Assembly (NCBI GenBank): GCA_964605665.1
Contig: CAZSDP010000050.1
Location: forward strand, 1-6,622
DNA length: 6,622 nt
Reading direction: 5' to 3'
DNA from: CAZSDP01 sp964605665
Lineage (GTDB): Bacteria > Planctomycetota > UBA8108 > UBA1146
A program made the position numbers and the translations under genes. Below, in pieces: positions 1 to 3,800 of this stretch. Within the stretch, counting starts at the first letter, position 1; every line of letters starts with the position of its first letter. The notes under the pieces were generated by a model that worked only from the letters and a program-made list of their open reading frames with translations, ran no database searches and was not told the DNA's origin.

Positions 1-1
1 C

Positions 2-616
2 GTCGAGTTGACCACGCCTCACATCAACTTACGCCAAACCAACAACTGGGGAATCCACCCCCAGATGTCGTTTGAGCTCGGTCTTCCACATGAAACCGGT
101 TCTCCCTGGTGTGGTGCGCCCTGCAATGGTGAGACTCGCTTCGTCCCCGCGGGAAGCACCGTGCGTGCGGTGATCGAGTATGTTGTTCCTCCTTCGAGTC
201 AGCTCGCTTACTACGGTGAGTCATCGCAACTGCTCGCATTGCCCGCTGCAACTTTTGGTTCTCCCGCGATGATGGTTGAGTTGGCGAATGGAAATGACCT
301 CGCGGTCGACGCGATGGTCGGTGAACTTCGATCGACGTGGCCGGTCGAGGTGGAGGCGGTCGGTGGCCCGATCGCGGCGGAAGTTCAGATCACCGGTGGT
401 TTCGGAAGAGTTCCCTTCACCGTCTCTGGGCTTCCCCGCCATGACGGCTGGGTCCTGCAAGAACAGGTCGGGTCGACATGGGTCGATGTCGATCACAATG
501 TTCATGGAAACGACAGTTGGCAGGCCTCGTACGATGCGATCTCCCACAGCTGGTCGCTCACATGGTCGCTCCCCAACTCGTCGACGACGACCTACCGATT
601 GAGCTGGCAACCATAG
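2..616 (+). CDS. C-terminal part of a probable secreted beta-rich protein, function unknown (5' truncated)
   Basis: The reading frame is open from the left edge to a TAG stop at 614-616. The first possible start is a TTG at 8 with no ribosome binding site visible, so the gene most likely begins outside the window and about 204 codons are seen. The visible part is rich in Gly, Ser, Thr, Trp, Val and Pro and poor in Lys. It has the alternating hydrophobic pattern of beta-sandwich modules and a close Cys pair (WCGAPC, about 125-140 nt) that could form a disulfide outside the cytoplasm. The last 70 residues have a motif-like run (VPFTVSGL, then HDGW, then VHGNDSWQ, ending in aromatic-rich strands), which reads like a C-terminal accessory domain of an extracellular enzyme. 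That is an impression, not a family assignment. No catalytic motif or membrane segment is visible. The G+C content is higher than in the following gene (55-68% in three sampled 60-base rows). Confidence 0.7.
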   Translation, partial: VELTTPHINLRQTNNWGIHPQMSFELGLPHETGSPWCGAPCNGETRFVPAGSTVRAVIEYVVPPSSQLAYYGESSQLLALPAATFGSPAMMVELANGNDLAVDAMVGELRSTWPVEVEAVGGPIAAEVQITGGFGRVPFTVSGLPRHDGWVLQEQVGSTWVDVDHNVHGNDSWQASYDAISHSWSLTWSLPNSSTTTYRLSWQP

Positions 617-704
617 CCGCGTTGGTTCTGTTCCGCACTGAGCCTAGGAAAACATCGATTTAGAGTTTCAGAAGCAGGTGCTGACATTGAATGCAAAGAT
701 ACGA

Positions 705-718
705 CAGCAGATCTGCTG
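705..718. repeat. 14-bp perfect palindrome in intergenic region
   Basis: The sequence CAGCAGATCTGCTG equals its own reverse complement over all 14 bases. It lies 89 bases after the upstream stop codon and about 180 bases before the kinase start. It could be an operator for a dimeric regulator or simply a chance site. There is no loop, so it would make a poor RNA hairpin. Confidence 0.5.
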
Positions 719-741
719 ATCCTATTCATCTCAGCCTAGGT

Positions 742-778
742 AACCGGACCATTGATCGACGAGCGAGGGCCGGTTTTT
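742..778 (+). terminator. Probable intrinsic terminator of the upstream gene
   Basis: AACCGG (742-747) pairs with CCGGTT (770-775). After one mismatch the stem gains two more C-G pairs (749-750 with 767-768), which leaves a loop of about 16 bases. The 3' arm runs into TTTTT at 774-778. It lies about 125 bases after the TAG at 614-616, rather far but still before the next gene. The stem is of modest strength and the loop is long, so the call is tentative. If correct, it separates the upstream gene from the kinase gene. Confidence 0.5.
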
Positions 779-839
779 CTGATCTTGGTCATAGTAACGG
801 GTCTAAACTCTTGCGATAATCCTGATTAGAAATGGTGTA

Positions 840-868
840 TTGACCGTTTCTGTATTTCTACATTTATC
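840..868 (+). promoter_or_regulatory. Weak sigma70-like promoter candidate for the kinase gene
   Basis: TTGACC (840-845) matches the -35 consensus at five of six bases. The hexamer 17 bases downstream, TTTATC (863-868), matches the -10 consensus at only three of six. An alternative -10 box, GATAAT (815-820), matches five of six but has no good -35 box at the right distance. Planctomycete promoters are poorly characterised, so this marks an AT-rich candidate region and not a firm site. Confidence 0.22.
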
Positions 869-886
869 GCGTGAACGAATATCACT

Positions 887-891
887 AGGTG
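887..891 (+). promoter_or_regulatory. Shine-Dalgarno sequence that decides the kinase start codon
   Basis: AGGTG lies 6 bases before the ATG at 898-900. The same frame has a TAG stop at 886-888, so the only starts available near the 5' end are GTG 889 and ATG 898. GTG 889 has no purine-rich sequence upstream and overlaps the AGGTG itself. The ATG is therefore preferred. Confidence 0.65.
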
Positions 892-897
892 CAGCCT

Positions 898-3800
898 ATG
901 ATCGAAAATGAAGATCTTGCTTCGCAGCAAGATTCCTCCTCGAAGTCTGAAGAGACATTTTCGGAGAGATCGGACGTCGAAGATCTCTCCGCTGATCAAA
1001 CCATTTCTTCGGAGCACCCTAGCTCAGTCGATGCGACGATGAGCTTGCAGCAATTCGCCGAAACGATGGCGACCGATCTTGGTCAGCTCGACAAAGTCAC
1101 TCCGATGATGAGTCTTCGGTCTGATTCCAATCGATGGACAACGTCACTTCCAACATTGCTGGTCAAGCCACGTTCGATTACTGAACCTTCCGAAGCTAAA
1201 GGGGAAATCGACAGCGACTATCAAACCCAAAAATTGTTGGGTAAGGGTGGGATGGGGACTGTCCATCTCGCCAAACAAAACTCTCTCGGGCGAGAAGTGG
1301 CACTCAAACGCCTTCACGAAAAGAACCGCAGCAATTCAAGTGTCCAAGATGATTTTCTTCTCGAAGCAACGATGACTGGTCGCCTTGAGCATCCGAACAT
1401 CATTCCGATCTACGACGTCGGTTGCGAAGAAAACGGCGATCTCTTTTATGTAATGAAGAACATTCGCGGTCTACCTTGGACAAAGACAATTGATGAACAG
1501 TCGCTTCTAGAGAACCTCGAAGTATTGCTTAGAGTTTGTGACGCTATCGCTTTTGGACACGCTCAGGGGATTCTCCATCGAGATCTAAAGCCTGAAAACA
1601 TCATGATTGGGGAATTCGGCGAGGTACTGGTTCTCGATTGGGGATTAGCGGTGGCGCTCGGGGATCAAGAGACTCAAATCGCGAGCCCGGGAGGCACTCC
1701 TGCCTACATGGCTCCAGAGCTGCTGAACCCGCCGCATGCAGTTTGTCGTCAGAGCGATGTCTATCTTCTGGGAGCGATCTTGTTCGAGATTTTGACTGGT
1801 AAACCACCGCATGGGGGAAAGAGTGCCAAAGAAGCTTTGCTCGCAGTCGCCGAAAACGTAATCCAGGATTACGACCGAGATAAAGTGGCCGTTGAGGATG
1901 CCTCCGGAGAGCTGCTGGGGATCGCAATAAAAGCGATGTCGAGTGCTCCGGCTGATCGACAACAGTCAGTCCTCGAGTTTCAGCAAGCGATCAAAGAGTT
2001 TCGATATCACCAAGAGAGTTGGGTGTTATCGACACGCGCTAGCCAAGAGCTTAAAAAAGCAACGGAAGACAAAGACTACACGGCATATTCACGCTCAGTC
2101 TTTGGATTCGAAGAAGCGCTCAACCTCTGGTCGGGAAATGAAGCGGCGCAGAATGAACTGAAGAACGCTCGACGCTCTTATGCAGAATGCGCTGAGCAAC
2201 AGGGAGATTTCGATTTGGCGCTCTCACTTCTCGATGAGAGTGACCCTGAGCAAGAGCCACTGATCAGTCGTCTTCACGAAGCACGGAAAGAACGTCAGGC
2301 GCGTCAAGGTCGCTTGAGGCGTATGAAAAAGAGTCTGGTCGCTGCTGCGGCAATGATCTTCTTGATCGTCACTTTGGCCGCAATTTGGATCAATCAAGCC
2401 CGTATCGATGCTGAGATACAGCGGCAAGCTGCGGTCGAGGCACGAAATGAAACCGAAAAACAACGGGTTGCTGCCGTGAATGCTCGTCGTGAATCGGAGA
2501 GGCAACGTGAAGAGGCGGTCTTGGCGCGGGGGCAAGCGGTGATTGCCCAGAAGTCCGCAGAAGAGAATGCATATATATCGGACATGCGACTTGTTCAGAT
2601 GAGTTGGGAGCAAGGAAAACTCAATAATGCACGCGACCTTCTCGATGGTGACCGTCACGACAAGAAGTTTCGCGACTTCGAGTGGGCCTATTGGCGCCAA
2701 CTAACCCAAGTGGAGTCCGCAACTCTCATCGGGCATACAGGGGGGCTTCGGTCAGTTGCATGGAGTTCCGATGGAAAGACGTTAGCTTCCGCAGGTTCCG
2801 ATCGTACCGTGAAATTGTGGGATTCTACGACAGGCAAAGAAATCCACACGCTGGAAGGACACACGGGATCTGTCACATGTTTGAACTTCAGCCCTGACGG
2901 AACATTGGTTGCTTCTGGAAGTAGAGACAAAACGGTTCGGGTCTGGAATGTTCAATCCGGTGAGGAGGAGCTGAAGTTTGAGGGGCACACGTCCCTAATC
3001 CAAGACGTTTGCTTCGGCCCGGATGGAACGTGGTTAGTCTCGGGAGCGGACGACTATAGCGCAAGAATTTGGCGGACCGATAACGGCACCGAGTTAGTCC
3101 AGTTGTCGCAATCTCCGGGCTTCATTTCTGTGGCTGTGAGTCGTGATGGGCGAAGATTGGCTGGAGTGTTTAACACCGTTGTCGCCGCAACAGAATTGGT
3201 GGGTTCCACTCCTGGCCCATTGAGAGTTCTCAACAAAGAAGACAACTTGTCAGGGGTGATTGGGAGTATTGATTTTGATCCGAGTGGTGGCCGTCTTGTT
3301 TCCTGCCACTACGACGGAATGATTAAAATCTGGGACACCACTGCAGCGAAAAAATTATTCTCGATCCCGTGTTACAATGCCAATCCTACCGATGCTCACT
3401 ATAGCCCTGATGGGCGTTGGATCGCTTCCTCTCATTCAGACCATAGTGTTCGGATCTGGGATTCCATCACAGGTGAACCGTTGGCTCTTTTGAAGGGGCA
3501 CGATGCCCCCGTGACAAGCGTTGCTTTTAGTCCCCTCGGCTTGCGTTTGGCATCTGCCGGTACCGACAAAACGATCAAGCTTTGGGATCTTTCATTTATC
3601 GATTCGATAGGCTCAGAAGATGCTCAGCGAGACAGAAAGCTAAGTTCGGGTAGTGTCGGTAAAGAGTGCATCGTTTTACTCGGACATACGCGGACGATTC
3701 AGAGCATTGCCTTTCATCCAGACGCAGAACTTGGACTTGTCGCTTCTGCCGGAATGGACTCAAGAATCAATGTCTGGAGTGCAGAGACAGGGCAGGAAGT

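Noticed and set aside
221..610. 129-codon open frame on the minus strand opposite the first gene
   Set aside because: The Arg-rich, low-complexity translation is typical of an antisense shadow of a G+C-rich gene; the plus-strand frame has coherent beta-rich protein character.
815..820. GATAAT as a firm -10 promoter box
   Set aside because: It matches the consensus well, but the bases 17 positions upstream (TAGTAA) do not resemble a -35 box and there is no extended -10 TG.
889..897. GTG at 889 as the kinase start
   Set aside because: It directly follows an in-frame TAG and has no ribosome binding site upstream. The AGGTG at 887-891 fits ATG 898 with 6-base spacing.
2224..2700. 158-codon open frame on the minus strand inside the kinase gene
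   Set aside because: It lies entirely opposite the coiled-coil and linker region, has no recognisable domain, and is explained by the composition of the strongly supported plus-strand gene.
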